Of a stretch of DNA of 10,284 bases, positions 1-6,711 are shown in pieces. The notes under the pieces are model-generated. The model had not been told where the DNA came from, did not search any database, and saw only the letters and a list, made by a program, of their open reading frames with translations. Position 1 is the stretch's first letter. The number at the start of each line of letters is the position of its first letter. Origin of the DNA: CAZTYW01 sp964617695 (GTDB taxonomy: Bacteria > Chloroflexota > Dehalococcoidia > UBA2247 > RBG-13-53-26); contig CAZTYW010000073.1 in NCBI GenBank assembly GCA_964617695.1, forward strand, positions 1 through 10,284, written 5' to 3'. The position numbers and the translations under genes were made by a program.

Positions 1-326
1 CGGCCTGTCAGGTTTTCATCCACGGCAGGGTACTGCCCGGCCAGCCCGATGACGGAGCGCACCGCTGCAGCCTGCCGCACTACGTCGTAGCCTGCCACCT
101 GAGCCCGCCCGGCATCCGCCGCCAGCAGGGTGGTCAGGATACGTACGAAGGTGGTCTTGCCTGAGCCGTTGGGGCCGAGCAGCGCCAGTACCGTGCCGGG
201 CTGTACCACCAGGTCAACCCCGTCCAGCGCCTGCACCTTGCCGTAGGCCTTGCGCACACCCTCAGCGCCGATGGCAGCACGATCGGCGGAGAGAGCGGCC
301 GTTGCAGGTTCCGCGCTGTGATTCAT
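1..326 (-). CDS. ABC transporter ATP-binding protein, DrrA-like, N-terminal part (cut by window edge)
   Basis: Reading the minus strand from ATG at 326 gives 108 whole residues and then runs off the window. About residues 51-59 form the Walker A loop GPNGSGKTT. The stretch GLAGQYPAVDENLTG (94-108) carries the Q-loop and closely matches the GL-GQY-AVDE-LTG signature of the daunorubicin-resistance (DrrA) type of ATPase. In that family the subunit hydrolyses ATP at the cytoplasmic face and pairs with a separate membrane permease to export drugs or other hydrophobic compounds. The Walker B, signature motif and C-terminal DrrA extension would lie outside the window, as would any permease gene downstream. 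GGAG at 334-337 (minus), seven bases before the ATG, supports this start. About 20 residues precede the fold proper. The substrate cannot be told from sequence. Confidence 0.9.
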   Translation of the reverse strand, partial: MNHSAEPATAALSADRAAIGAEGVRKAYGKVQALDGVDLVVQPGTVLALLGPNGSGKTTFVRILTTLLAADAGRAQVAGYDVVRQAAAVRSVIGLAGQYPAVDENLTG

Positions 327-434
327 TCTTGTTCTCCACGGAATGGCGTACTGTTGGCCTGCAGTGCGGGCGCTTTGTTCCCTAACTCGGCTGAGGCTGT
401 CTGGTGCGCGTGACTTCTCTAGACTAGCAAAAAA

Positions 435-465
435 GGGTCTGAAAAAGGGTTAAGACGGGGTTAAA
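435..465 (-). promoter_or_regulatory. Candidate tandem-repeat operator upstream of the ABC ATPase gene
   Basis: On the plus strand GGGTTAAG (447-454) and GGGTTAAA (458-465) are separated by three bases, an 11-bp period. A weaker copy, GGGTCTGA, sits at 435-442. On the minus strand the strong copies read TTTAACCC-cgt-CTTAACCC. Direct repeats with 11-bp periodicity are typical binding sites of OmpR/PhoB-family response regulators, and the pattern resembles the cyanobacterial Pho box (PyTTAAPyPy with 3-bp gaps). The repeats lie about 120 bases upstream of the ABC start and point the same way. Binding by any regulator is inference, and no regulator gene is in the window. Confidence 0.35.
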
Positions 466-533
466 GAAAGGCCTCGAAGTGGTTACAGCACCGAGGAGGG
501 ATGACGTTGTCCGGTCTCTGGGAAACCACAGAG

Positions 534-567
534 GCCGGCTTTGAGCCTACCGCCGCTCAGAGCCGGC
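534..567. terminator. Hairpin downstream of the multicopper oxidase, possible terminator
   Basis: The arms 534-546 and 555-567 pair over 12 of 13 positions around an 8-base loop, with one mismatched A opposite a C or G-U, depending on the strand transcribed. It starts about 100 bases beyond the oxidase stop codon on the minus strand. No run of T follows on either strand, so intrinsic termination is uncertain. It may only stabilise the 3' end of the transcript. Confidence 0.35.
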
Positions 568-670
568 CCCCTCTTGCCAGGCTTGTGGCACCTCTGCTTC
601 CGTCACCGTCTGAGTTCCCATACTCTTCTGTGAGACGGAAGCCGCCCCAACTCCGAAAAGCTCGTCTGAG

Positions 671-2482
671 CTATGGCGCTACGACCTTGTACGGGCGCAT
701 CATTTCGTTGTCCTCGTGGTCCAGAATATGGCAGTGCCAGACATATCCCGGCTCTGCAGTGGCATCAAACGAGTAGGGAGTGACCACTGCAGCACTAAAG
801 GGCGCAAACCGTACGATTATTCGGGTCACCTCGCCCGGGTTCATCCTGAGTGTGTCTTTCCACCCAGCCTCATTGGGGTCCGGGCCAACCGGCTTGCCCT
901 GCAGGTACGAGGCGACCGGCACCGGATTGTACGTTACCAGAGGCTCCCCTGTGTCAGGATCAATTGGGATCGGAATAACAGGGTTGGCTGCATTGTAAGC
1001 CTTGAGATACTTGTTGGTCTGGAACCTCTGACGGCTGAGAAGCTGGAACTGCACCAGATGCAGGTGAATCGGGTGCGTGTCCGCCGTCAGGTTGATGACC
1101 TCCCAGATCTCGGTGCTGCCCAGCTTCACGTTCTCTGTCACTGCGGTATCCCACATCTTGCCATCCAGGAACATGGCCAGTGGACCTCCGGGTCCCATCA
1201 CTTCGTTGAGGGTCAGCGTCCTGGTCACCGGCCCTGGCGTCAGTGTGGGGATGGTGTTGAGGGTGGCCGGGATGACGCTGGTGTCTGTACCGGTAAGTGG
1301 TACCACCCGAAACTGCATGATCTGGCTGACCGTCTGGGGGTCTGCGGGAGCGCCTTTCGGAAACGGCGTCTTGGCGTCATTGGTGAGGAGTATCTGAGTC
1401 CCCACTGCAAGGCCTGAGAAGTCAACGACAATGTCAGCGCGTTCCCCTGGCGCGATGAGCAGTTCATTGATCTGTACGGGTGCACTCAGGTAGCCGCCAT
1501 CCGTCCCGATCTGGAAGAAGGGCTGCTTGTTCGAGAGGCTCAGATTGTAGAAGCGGGCATTCGAGCCGTTCAACAAACGAAAGCGGTACTTACGCGGCTC
1601 CACGTTGAGGTACGGCCAAATCTTTCCGTTCACCACGATGGTGTCGCCGAAGAACTCCGGTACCCAGAACGGATGTACTGTCGGGTTCACGCCCACAGCC
1701 GGGAAGGCGAGTGAGCCATCGACGTTGAAAGACCGGTCCTGTATCACGATCTCTCGTTCGTAGGCCCCGCTGGGGAGGTTCAGGCCGCTCTCAAAACCGG
1801 GATCTTTGAGAAGGTAGAACCCCGCCAGACCCATGTACACGTTCAGGCGCGTAATGCCGAGGGCATGGTCGTGGTACCACAAAGTGGCGGCCGGCTGATC
1901 GTTGGCATAGGTATAGACCTGGTTTCCTTGCCAGGCTGGGCCCGTTATTGCAAACCCGGGTGTGAACCAGGCTTCAGGATGGCCGTCGCTTTTCGCCTCG
2001 ACTTCCCCACCGTGCAGGTGTACTACCGTGGGGATAGGACCGTCATAGGGCAACATCGAGTGTCCAGTACCAAGGGGGTCCGCCCAGTGAAGGGTCTGGT
2101 CCACCGGCAGGGGGTGGGTCAGCGGGTTGCCGGCGGCATCAGTAAGGTTGTTCAACCATTTGACTTGAGTGGGCACGTACCTGGTCGCCTCGATGGTGGC
2201 GCCGGGGTACGTGGCCGTCTCTTTGGTGACTCCGTATGCCCACACCGTGGTGTTGGCAAGCTGGCTGTGAAGCTTCTGGCTGACCTGCCACATCCCAATT
2301 TCGAGATTGGCTCCCGTTAGTTTGGACGGGTCGGGCAGCGGGTCCATATACTTCGTTAGCATCCTGGGATCCAGCGGCGCTGGAGCCTGAGCCTCGGCGA
2401 GCCCACCACTTACAGACGGCACAGTCCATACCGCCGCAAGCACCAGGGCCACCACTGAAAGCAAGAATCTGCGCTTCGTCAT
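671..2482 (-). CDS. Exported multicopper oxidase, CotA/laccase-like
   Basis: This 603-residue protein has all four copper-binding motifs of three-domain multicopper oxidases: HLH (155-157), WYHDH (H204, H206), HPIHLH (H470, H473, H475) and HCHILDHEDNEM (H583, C584, H585, H589, with M594 as axial ligand of the type 1 copper). The family oxidises phenols, bilirubin-like compounds or metals and reduces oxygen to water. Spacing and wording (DGHPEAW after the first motif, EDNEMMRPY at the end) are closest to the CotA/bilirubin oxidase group. The N-terminus has a basic patch and a hydrophobic stretch (about 6-24), with a possible AQA cleavage site near 33. TKRRFLL resembles a weak Tat motif with K for the first R, so export, perhaps folded with copper, is likely. 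AAAGGAGG at 2491-2498, eight bases before the ATG, fixes the start. No copper-handling gene is nearby, so the substrate stays open. Confidence 0.95.
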   Translation of the reverse strand: MTKRRFLLSVVALVLAAVWTVPSVSGGLAEAQAPAPLDPRMLTKYMDPLPDPSKLTGANLEIGMWQVSQKLHSQLANTTVWAYGVTKETATYPGATIEATRYVPTQVKWLNNLTDAAGNPLTHPLPVDQTLHWADPLGTGHSMLPYDGPIPTVVHLHGGEVEAKSDGHPEAWFTPGFAITGPAWQGNQVYTYANDQPAATLWYHDHALGITRLNVYMGLAGFYLLKDPGFESGLNLPSGAYEREIVIQDRSFNVDGSLAFPAVGVNPTVHPFWVPEFFGDTIVVNGKIWPYLNVEPRKYRFRLLNGSNARFYNLSLSNKQPFFQIGTDGGYLSAPVQINELLIAPGERADIVVDFSGLAVGTQILLTNDAKTPFPKGAPADPQTVSQIMQFRVVPLTGTDTSVIPATLNTIPTLTPGPVTRTLTLNEVMGPGGPLAMFLDGKMWDTAVTENVKLGSTEIWEVINLTADTHPIHLHLVQFQLLSRQRFQTNKYLKAYNAANPVIPIPIDPDTGEPLVTYNPVPVASYLQGKPVGPDPNEAGWKDTLRMNPGEVTRIIVRFAPFSAAVVTPYSFDATAEPGYVWHCHILDHEDNEMMRPYKVVAP

Positions 2483-3014
2483 TGTTCTTTCCTCCTTTCT
2501 CCACCCTTGTCGTCTGTTGACTTGTTTTGACCTGACGTCCGCCAGTCATTTCCTCCGGGTCTAGCGAGGCGGGTCGTGATCCACAACCTAGGTTAGCACT
2601 GGTATGGAAAAGAAACGGTTAATATCGGTAACGCAGGCGGCTCAAGGCGGTTACGTTGTTGTTGTAGCAGACGAGCGAGAGCCGGGGCCCTTTCGTTTTG
2701 CTCAGCAAACTGTGTCTGAGCACGTGCGGGCGGTTTTCACATCAAAGGATAGGGCACCAGGTCCGGCTCGAGGGTCAGTGGGCAATCTGTTTGTCACTGG
2801 GACGAGCCCGGCGAAAAGTCGGCACCGAGACTCGTCGCTGGATCGGGTGGCTCGCCGTTTGCCGCGCCAGGCCGATTCTCAGACGCGCTGGATATCGGAA
2901 ACAGGGGTAGGGAGTGGCAAGCGAAACCCGACACCAGGGAAATGACGGATTCTCCTGCCAGGACTATGCTACTATCCCATCCCTATTGCAGCGCGAAAGC
3001 CTGGCAGCGCTCTC
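2483..3014. other. 532-bp gene-free stretch upstream of the oxidase
   Basis: This stretch lies upstream of the oxidase and downstream of the unknown gene at 3015-4307, both minus. A 113-codon plus-strand frame (2604-2945) lacks a ribosome-binding site, domain or recognisable motif, and its arginine/proline/serine-rich composition looks like random GC-rich sequence. There is a perfect 10-bp palindrome AACCTAGGTT at 2585-2594. An 8-bp inverted repeat (2955-2962 with 3000-3007) surrounds a 37-base loop just past the stop of the unknown gene, too open to be a good terminator. I could not find a convincing promoter for the oxidase. Confidence 0.5.
2491..2498 (-). promoter_or_regulatory. Strong ribosome-binding site of the multicopper oxidase gene
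   Basis: On the minus strand AAAGGAGG lies eight bases upstream of the ATG at 2482, a near-perfect Shine-Dalgarno match and spacing. It supports this start over the out-of-frame ATG at 2549. Confidence 0.85.
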
Positions 3015-4307
3015 CTACTCCTCGCCGTTCTCTTCGTCGCCGGGGTACAGCGAGAAGGCGTCTTCCCTGATGTAGATCTTGGGCTTGGGCTTATTCAGAA
3101 GGCGGCGGTTGACAACCTCCAGGTCTTTTACGTCCACACGCTCGGCGTCACTTGGGAGCGTAACGAACTCCTGTCTGTTCGAGGATACGTTCACGTACCT
3201 CATGTTAGGGTGCTCCTCAAGTACTTTCTCCAGGGTCTGGCGCAGCCTTACCCGGTTGGCCGAATCTCCCAGGTACTCTCCCCACCCCAGGTACCTGTGC
3301 AGATGGATGGCCGCTATGAGCGGCGTGGTTGCAGGTGTTTCGGTCGCCGCCTGGCTGATGGCGTCAACGATGTGGTCCTCGTATGACTTCTTCAGGCGGG
3401 CTGAGACCGAGCAGACCGCCACCCGGGTCGCCTTTTTCTCACCCTTTGGATTGGAGCCACCGATCTGGACGAACAGGTTGCCAGGGTCTCGGGCCAGCAG
3501 ACCATTGATTTCGGCCAGGCTCAATCCGCTCAGCGGGACGTCCAGCTTCAGCAGCTCCAGGTCACAGAGAGACCCGATGGTAACTTTGCGCACGTCTGAA
3601 CCCCTGGCGATTGCCTGGCTGAAGCGGCCGACAAGGCCGTCAACGTCGGCGGTGCTCGGCCTTTCTCTCAGGTTGATGCTGAGCCTGTAGCTATACCCCG
3701 AGTCCTCGACAAGGCGGTAGAAGCAGCCGAAAAGGTACTGGAGAACGTCGAAAGACATGCCCAGGTGCGACAGCGCGCCCGTCATCCTGCAGTGGACGGC
3801 TATCTCTTCGCTGCCTTTTCGCAGCTCTATGTCCGGCTCGGCTCTGGCGGTCGCTGGGTCCATAAACAGCAGGCGGGCCCTGTAGTCCTTGTACTTCTGT
3901 CTGACGTCCAGCGCCACCAGCAGTTCCAGTATGAACCTGTTGAATTGCTCCGCGCCCGATACCTTGTACCTGATGTTGTCCGCTACCAGATTCTCTGGTA
4001 TGAGCGACCAGTAGTCCTCGAGCAGAAATATGCCGCCCACTACCTGTGTCAGAGTCTGCACCGGCTGGCCATACCAGTGGCCGAAGGGAACGCGCTCTTT
4101 TCCGGCGTGGTCGGGATGATGGTATTGATACAACAGCGGGATGATGGGAGACGTTGCCGGATGTCTGTGTGACCAGAGGTTGATCGGACTGTGCTTTTCT
4201 CTGAAGTCTTCGTACGCTGCCAGCTCCGACTCAACCCAGGCCTTTCCGAGGAACTCCTCCAACCTGTCTACTTGCGCGCTGCTGACTTCCACTTCGATTG
4301 AACGCAT
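3015..4307 (-). CDS. Uncharacterised 430-residue protein, possibly a degenerate PD-(D/E)XK nuclease fold
   Basis: I do not recognise this protein. It is soluble, with no signal peptide or membrane helix, and ends in an acidic tail (GDEENGEE). The middle has an order reminiscent of PD-(D/E)XK proteins: a helix containing E129 (about 118-133), then EPDIEL (157-162), a short turn, and IAVHCRM (169-175), where an active enzyme would have a (D/E)-X-K triad such as VECK. Here H172 and R174 occupy those positions, so catalysis by the usual route would be lost. Further on, LKKSYEDHIVDAISQA (305-320) followed by a hydrophobic strand IAAIHLH resembles the late helix and strand of such folds. This fold assignment is a weak inference. 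The gene diverges from fmt across 142 bp. No Shine-Dalgarno precedes the ATG, but TATAAT lies nine bases away, pointing to a leaderless or nearly leaderless message. Confidence 0.8.
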   Translation of the reverse strand: MRSIEVEVSSAQVDRLEEFLGKAWVESELAAYEDFREKHSPINLWSHRHPATSPIIPLLYQYHHPDHAGKERVPFGHWYGQPVQTLTQVVGGIFLLEDYWSLIPENLVADNIRYKVSGAEQFNRFILELLVALDVRQKYKDYRARLLFMDPATARAEPDIELRKGSEEIAVHCRMTGALSHLGMSFDVLQYLFGCFYRLVEDSGYSYRLSINLRERPSTADVDGLVGRFSQAIARGSDVRKVTIGSLCDLELLKLDVPLSGLSLAEINGLLARDPGNLFVQIGGSNPKGEKKATRVAVCSVSARLKKSYEDHIVDAISQAATETPATTPLIAAIHLHRYLGWGEYLGDSANRVRLRQTLEKVLEEHPNMRYVNVSSNRQEFVTLPSDAERVDVKDLEVVNRRLLNKPKPKIYIREDAFSLYPGDEENGEE

Positions 4308-4316
4308 GGCACGTTC

Positions 4317-4322
4317 ATTATA
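4317..4322 (-). promoter_or_regulatory. -10 element for a leaderless transcript of the unknown gene
   Basis: On the minus strand TATAAT (4317-4322) ends nine bases before the ATG at 4307. The predicted transcript start therefore falls at or within a few bases of the start codon, leaving no room for a ribosome-binding site. No good -35 exists at 16-18 bp. A TTGACT at 4333-4338 is only 10 bp away, too close for normal use. Confidence 0.45.
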
Positions 4323-4386
4323 CTACAGGCTCAGTCAAATACGACTTTCTGCCCTGCGCCCGGGCGCCGTTGCCAGCTACGGGCGA

Positions 4387-4408
4387 CGGCCGAGCCTTCT
4401 TTCGGCCG
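4387..4408. repeat. Inverted repeat in the divergent promoter region
   Basis: CGGCCGA (4387-4393) and TCGGCCG (4402-4408) form a perfect 7-bp inverted repeat with an 8-base spacer. It ends just upstream of the candidate fmt -35 element at 4411-4416. It could be an operator or a DNA hairpin. Sequence alone shows only the symmetry. Confidence 0.4.
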
Positions 4409-4410
4409 CG

Positions 4411-4439
4411 TTGTTCCATTTCGGCCCTCATGCTAAAAT
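4411..4439 (+). promoter_or_regulatory. Candidate fmt promoter giving a leaderless message
   Basis: TTGTTC (4411-4416) and TAAAAT (4434-4439) are separated by 17 bp. The -10 matches consensus in five of six bases, the -35 in three of six. The expected transcript start, about seven bases past the -10, falls at 4446-4450, on top of the GTG (4447) and ATG (4450) start codons, and no Shine-Dalgarno sequence is present. Confidence 0.45.
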
Positions 4440-4449
4440 CTGCCCCGTG

Positions 4450-5391
4450 ATGCGTGTCGTCTTCATGGGCACACCCGCTTTCGCCGTCCCTGCGCTGGAT
4501 AGTCTTGCCCAGAGCCAGCATGAGCTGGTGGCGGTATATACCCGGCCGGACAGGCCAGCTGGCAGAGGGCGCCGGCTGGTTGCTTCACCGGTGAAAGAGG
4601 CTGCGCTTGCCCGTGGGCTCGTCGTGCAGCAGCCTGTCTCATTGCGGCAGCCAGAGGAAAGGGACAGGCTAGCCGCCCTTCGCCCCGACGTGGTTGTGGT
4701 GGCTGCCTTCGGCCAGTTGCTGCCTCAGGCCATACTGGATGTTCCCCCTTACGGCTGTGTCAATATCCACCCATCGCTGCTTCCCAGACACCGCGGTGCT
4801 TCACCGGTTGCCGCCGCAATCCTGGCCGGCGACGACGTCACGGGTGTGAGCATCATGCTGCTCGACAAGGGTATGGACACCGGCCCGGTACTGTACCAGG
4901 AGCAGGTCGCAATCTCTGACGGGGACACCACCGGCTCCCTGACCGACAGGCTGGCCCAGGTTGGGGCACGCCTTCTCATCGGAACCCTGCCAAAATGGCT
5001 TGGCGGTCAGCTGGCTCCCCAGGCACAGGACAGCGCCAGGGCCACGTATTCGGAACAGATCACCAAAGAGAGCGGCAGAATAGACTGGCGCCGCCCATCT
5101 GTCGAACTGTGGCGCAGAGTCAGGGCCTTTCAGCCCTGGCCGGGCTGCTACACTACCTGGCGAGGCAAGCTGGTAAGAATCATCGAGGCAGTCCCTCTGC
5201 CTGGAGAAGGTGAGCCGGGAAGAGTAGTGCCGGTGGCAGTAGCCGGGGCTGGGTCCGTTGGAGTGATGACAGGTGAAGGCATACTGGGTCTGCGGAAGCT
5301 TCAACTGGAGGGCAGGCGGGTTGTGGCAGGAGAAGAGTTCGCCCGCGGTCAGCGGGACTTCGTAGGCGCTTTGCTCCCCTCTTGGTCCTGA
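4450..5391 (+). CDS. fmt: Methionyl-tRNA formyltransferase
   Basis: This cytoplasmic enzyme transfers a formyl group from 10-formyltetrahydrofolate to initiator Met-tRNA for bacterial translation initiation. The 313-residue length is normal for the family. The start MRVVFMGTPAFAVPAL is the classic N-terminus of Fmt. The formyltransferase signature follows, with NIHPSLLPRHRGASP (105-119), catalytic N105 and H107, and D143 in LLDKGMDTG. The C-terminal tRNA-binding domain begins near 207, with IDW (211-213) and RAFQPWPG (225-232). The open frame extends upstream to 4141 but that part overlaps the divergent gene. The start is set at ATG 4450 by homology, and GTG 4447 would add one residue. There is no Shine-Dalgarno, consistent with the leaderless promoter candidate. 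The partner deformylase gene (def) is not in the window. The 3' end overlaps the convergent nuclease gene by 43 bp. Confidence 0.96.
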   Translation: MRVVFMGTPAFAVPALDSLAQSQHELVAVYTRPDRPAGRGRRLVASPVKEAALARGLVVQQPVSLRQPEERDRLAALRPDVVVVAAFGQLLPQAILDVPPYGCVNIHPSLLPRHRGASPVAAAILAGDDVTGVSIMLLDKGMDTGPVLYQEQVAISDGDTTGSLTDRLAQVGARLLIGTLPKWLGGQLAPQAQDSARATYSEQITKESGRIDWRRPSVELWRRVRAFQPWPGCYTTWRGKLVRIIEAVPLPGEGEPGRVVPVAVAGAGSVGVMTGEGILGLRKLQLEGRRVVAGEEFARGQRDFVGALLPSWS

Positions 5392-6623
5392 GACAGGGTC
5401 TCCTTGATAAGGCTCTCGCCGTACTTAAGCAGAGTCCTGGCGCGTTCAGCAGAGGTATTCCTGAGTTCAAGATATGTCTTCAGGGCGTCGACCGGGGCCA
5501 TTTCTTCGGCTGAGCAGCCGCTCAACCTGGTGCGCCGCTGCCTCTCAACGTCTTTGGCAATGGTGACGTACTGGGCCCGGCTCAGGACGCTGTGGATCTC
5601 CTGCTCACTGATGAGGCCATCGGTGTGTTCCGGGATGGTGATGTGCACCCTTACTATGGCCCCCGGTATGTCCTCCGCTCGCCGCGTCACGTCGCGCACC
5701 ACGGTGGCCGTCGGGTCCGGGTCGTCGGCGCCTACAGTGGTCCTTATAGTCACAAAGCGACGCGCCGTTGATGCCTGGAACGTGAAGCTGGCTCTCTCAC
5801 CCGGCCTTTTCGCCGGGTCTATCTCCACTACGCAAAACCCTTTGACGTCATCTTCGTCGCTGAAGTCAATGCGCTGCAGGCTTCCCGCGTACACAACCGG
5901 CGGATGGTGCGACAACACCTGCTGCTTGTGGATGTGCCCCAGGGCTACGTAGTCGAAGGCCGGATCGGCCACGCTGTCCAGGGGGAGGACCGGGTCCTGG
6001 CCAAGTATCATGCCTCTCTCCGAGCTGAGGGCGGCGTTTGCCACCGAAACGTGGGCGCACAGGATGGAAGGCAAGCCGGGGTCAACACTTCTTGCACTGC
6101 GCGCCACCATGTGGGACAGCGTTTCCTCCAACCTGCGTTTGAGTTCATCAAGGCTGAGATGCCCGGCATCCTCGCGGGTCAGCAGAACGCCGCGTCTCAG
6201 CCAGGGAAGGGCGGCGATCTGTACTGGCCCCCCTCTTGTCTCGATGGTATGGACTCCAGGTTGGTCGGCCACAATGACGTTCTCAACTGCCAGTGTTTCG
6301 AAGATCTCAATGGCTGTGGCCCGACCGATGGCACTGGGCAGGTCGTGGTTACCTACCAGCAGGAAGACGGCTATTCCCCTGGACGCCAGTCTGCCGACTC
6401 TTCTGGCGAATGCCCGCTGGTGCGTTTGCGATGGGTCGCGGCTCTTGTAAGCATCACCTGAGAATACGACCAGGTCTATCCGGTTCTCCAGCGCGAAGTC
6501 GACGACCTGGTCCAGCGCCGCCTGAAAATCAACCAGACAGCAGGACAGGCCCGTGTTCGGGTCAATGCGGGTGTAGTTCTCCACCCCCATGTGGAGGTCA
6601 GCAAAGTGAAGGACACGTATCAC
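5349..6623 (-). CDS. sbcD: SbcD/Mre11-like DNA repair exonuclease (metallophosphoesterase)
   Basis: Mre11/SbcD proteins cleave DNA ends and hairpins with two manganese ions, normally together with the SMC-like ATPase SbcC/Rad50. The calcineurin-like phosphoesterase motifs are all visible in this 424-residue protein: ADLH (D9, H11), SGDAY (D57), GNHD (91-94), the histidine in CAHVSV (H191), and GHIH (H230, H232). YAGSLQRIDF (245-254) is the segment typical of SbcD-type nucleases just after the metal site. The capping and C-terminal partner-binding part (about 255-424) is less conserved. The start codon is GTG at 6623; an in-frame stop lies shortly upstream. The Shine-Dalgarno is poor (AGG adjacent). 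A perfect TTGACA lies at 6662-6667 (minus), but I see no good -10 at the right distance, so read-through from the glutamine synthetase gene 88 bp upstream is possible. No sbcC gene is present. Confidence 0.9.
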   Translation of the reverse strand: MIRVLHFADLHMGVENYTRIDPNTGLSCCLVDFQAALDQVVDFALENRIDLVVFSGDAYKSRDPSQTHQRAFARRVGRLASRGIAVFLLVGNHDLPSAIGRATAIEIFETLAVENVIVADQPGVHTIETRGGPVQIAALPWLRRGVLLTREDAGHLSLDELKRRLEETLSHMVARSARSVDPGLPSILCAHVSVANAALSSERGMILGQDPVLPLDSVADPAFDYVALGHIHKQQVLSHHPPVVYAGSLQRIDFSDEDDVKGFCVVEIDPAKRPGERASFTFQASTARRFVTIRTTVGADDPDPTATVVRDVTRRAEDIPGAIVRVHITIPEHTDGLISEQEIHSVLSRAQYVTIAKDVERQRRTRLSGCSAEEMAPVDALKTYLELRNTSAERARTLLKYGESLIKETLSQDQEGSKAPTKSR

Positions 6624-6671
6624 CCTTGTAGCACCCTACCAATTTCCGCAGGTTCGTGGCGTGTCAAGTTG

Positions 6672-6697
6672 CGCCCACCGGCGTTCTCGCCTGGGCG
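6672..6697. terminator. GC-rich hairpin between glutamine synthetase and sbcD
   Basis: CGCCCA (6672-6677) pairs with TGGGCG (6692-6697), and GGCG (6680-6683) with CGCC (6688-6691), closing a TTCT loop with a two-base bulge. It begins 15 bases past the glutamine synthetase stop. No T-run follows on the minus strand, so it is a weak terminator or an intercistronic processing element. A tandem 7-bp repeat, GTCGACC twice (6697-6710), abuts it. Confidence 0.35.
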
Positions 6698-6711
6698 TCG
6701 ACCGTCGACCG

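Larger units (their letters stand above)
327..670. other. 344-bp gene-free stretch between ABC ATPase and multicopper oxidase
   Basis: Both flanking genes are on the minus strand, so this is the 3' side of the oxidase and the 5' side of the ABC gene. It holds a hairpin at 534-567, a tandem direct repeat at 435-465, and the ribosome-binding site of the ABC gene at 334-337. A plus-strand open frame at 501-776 has no recognisable protein features and runs into the oxidase on the opposite strand. I take it as non-coding. Confidence 0.6.

Noticed and set aside
501..776. 91-codon plus-strand open frame
   Set aside because: No ribosome-binding site or recognisable feature, it spans a hairpin and runs into the oxidase gene on the other strand.
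2139..2549. Minus-strand ATG at 2549 with GGAGG just upstream, overlapping the oxidase in another frame
   Set aside because: The spacing of two bases is too short, and the product is an out-of-frame reading of the oxidase. The oxidase has its own strong site at 2491-2498.
2604..2945. 113-codon plus-strand open frame in the gap upstream of the oxidase
   Set aside because: No Shine-Dalgarno, no hydrophobic or domain pattern, and composition like translated random GC-rich DNA. It could be a real orphan gene only if homologues exist.
2955..3007. 8-bp inverted repeat just past the stop of the unknown gene, considered as a terminator
   Set aside because: The loop is 37 bases and no T-run follows, so it would not be a stable intrinsic terminator.
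4141..4449. Upstream extension of the fmt reading frame
   Set aside because: It overlaps the divergent unknown gene and lies before the conserved MRVVFMGTP start of Fmt.
6662..6667. Perfect TTGACA upstream of the sbcD-like gene
   Set aside because: No acceptable -10 element lies 16-18 bp downstream, so I did not call a promoter.
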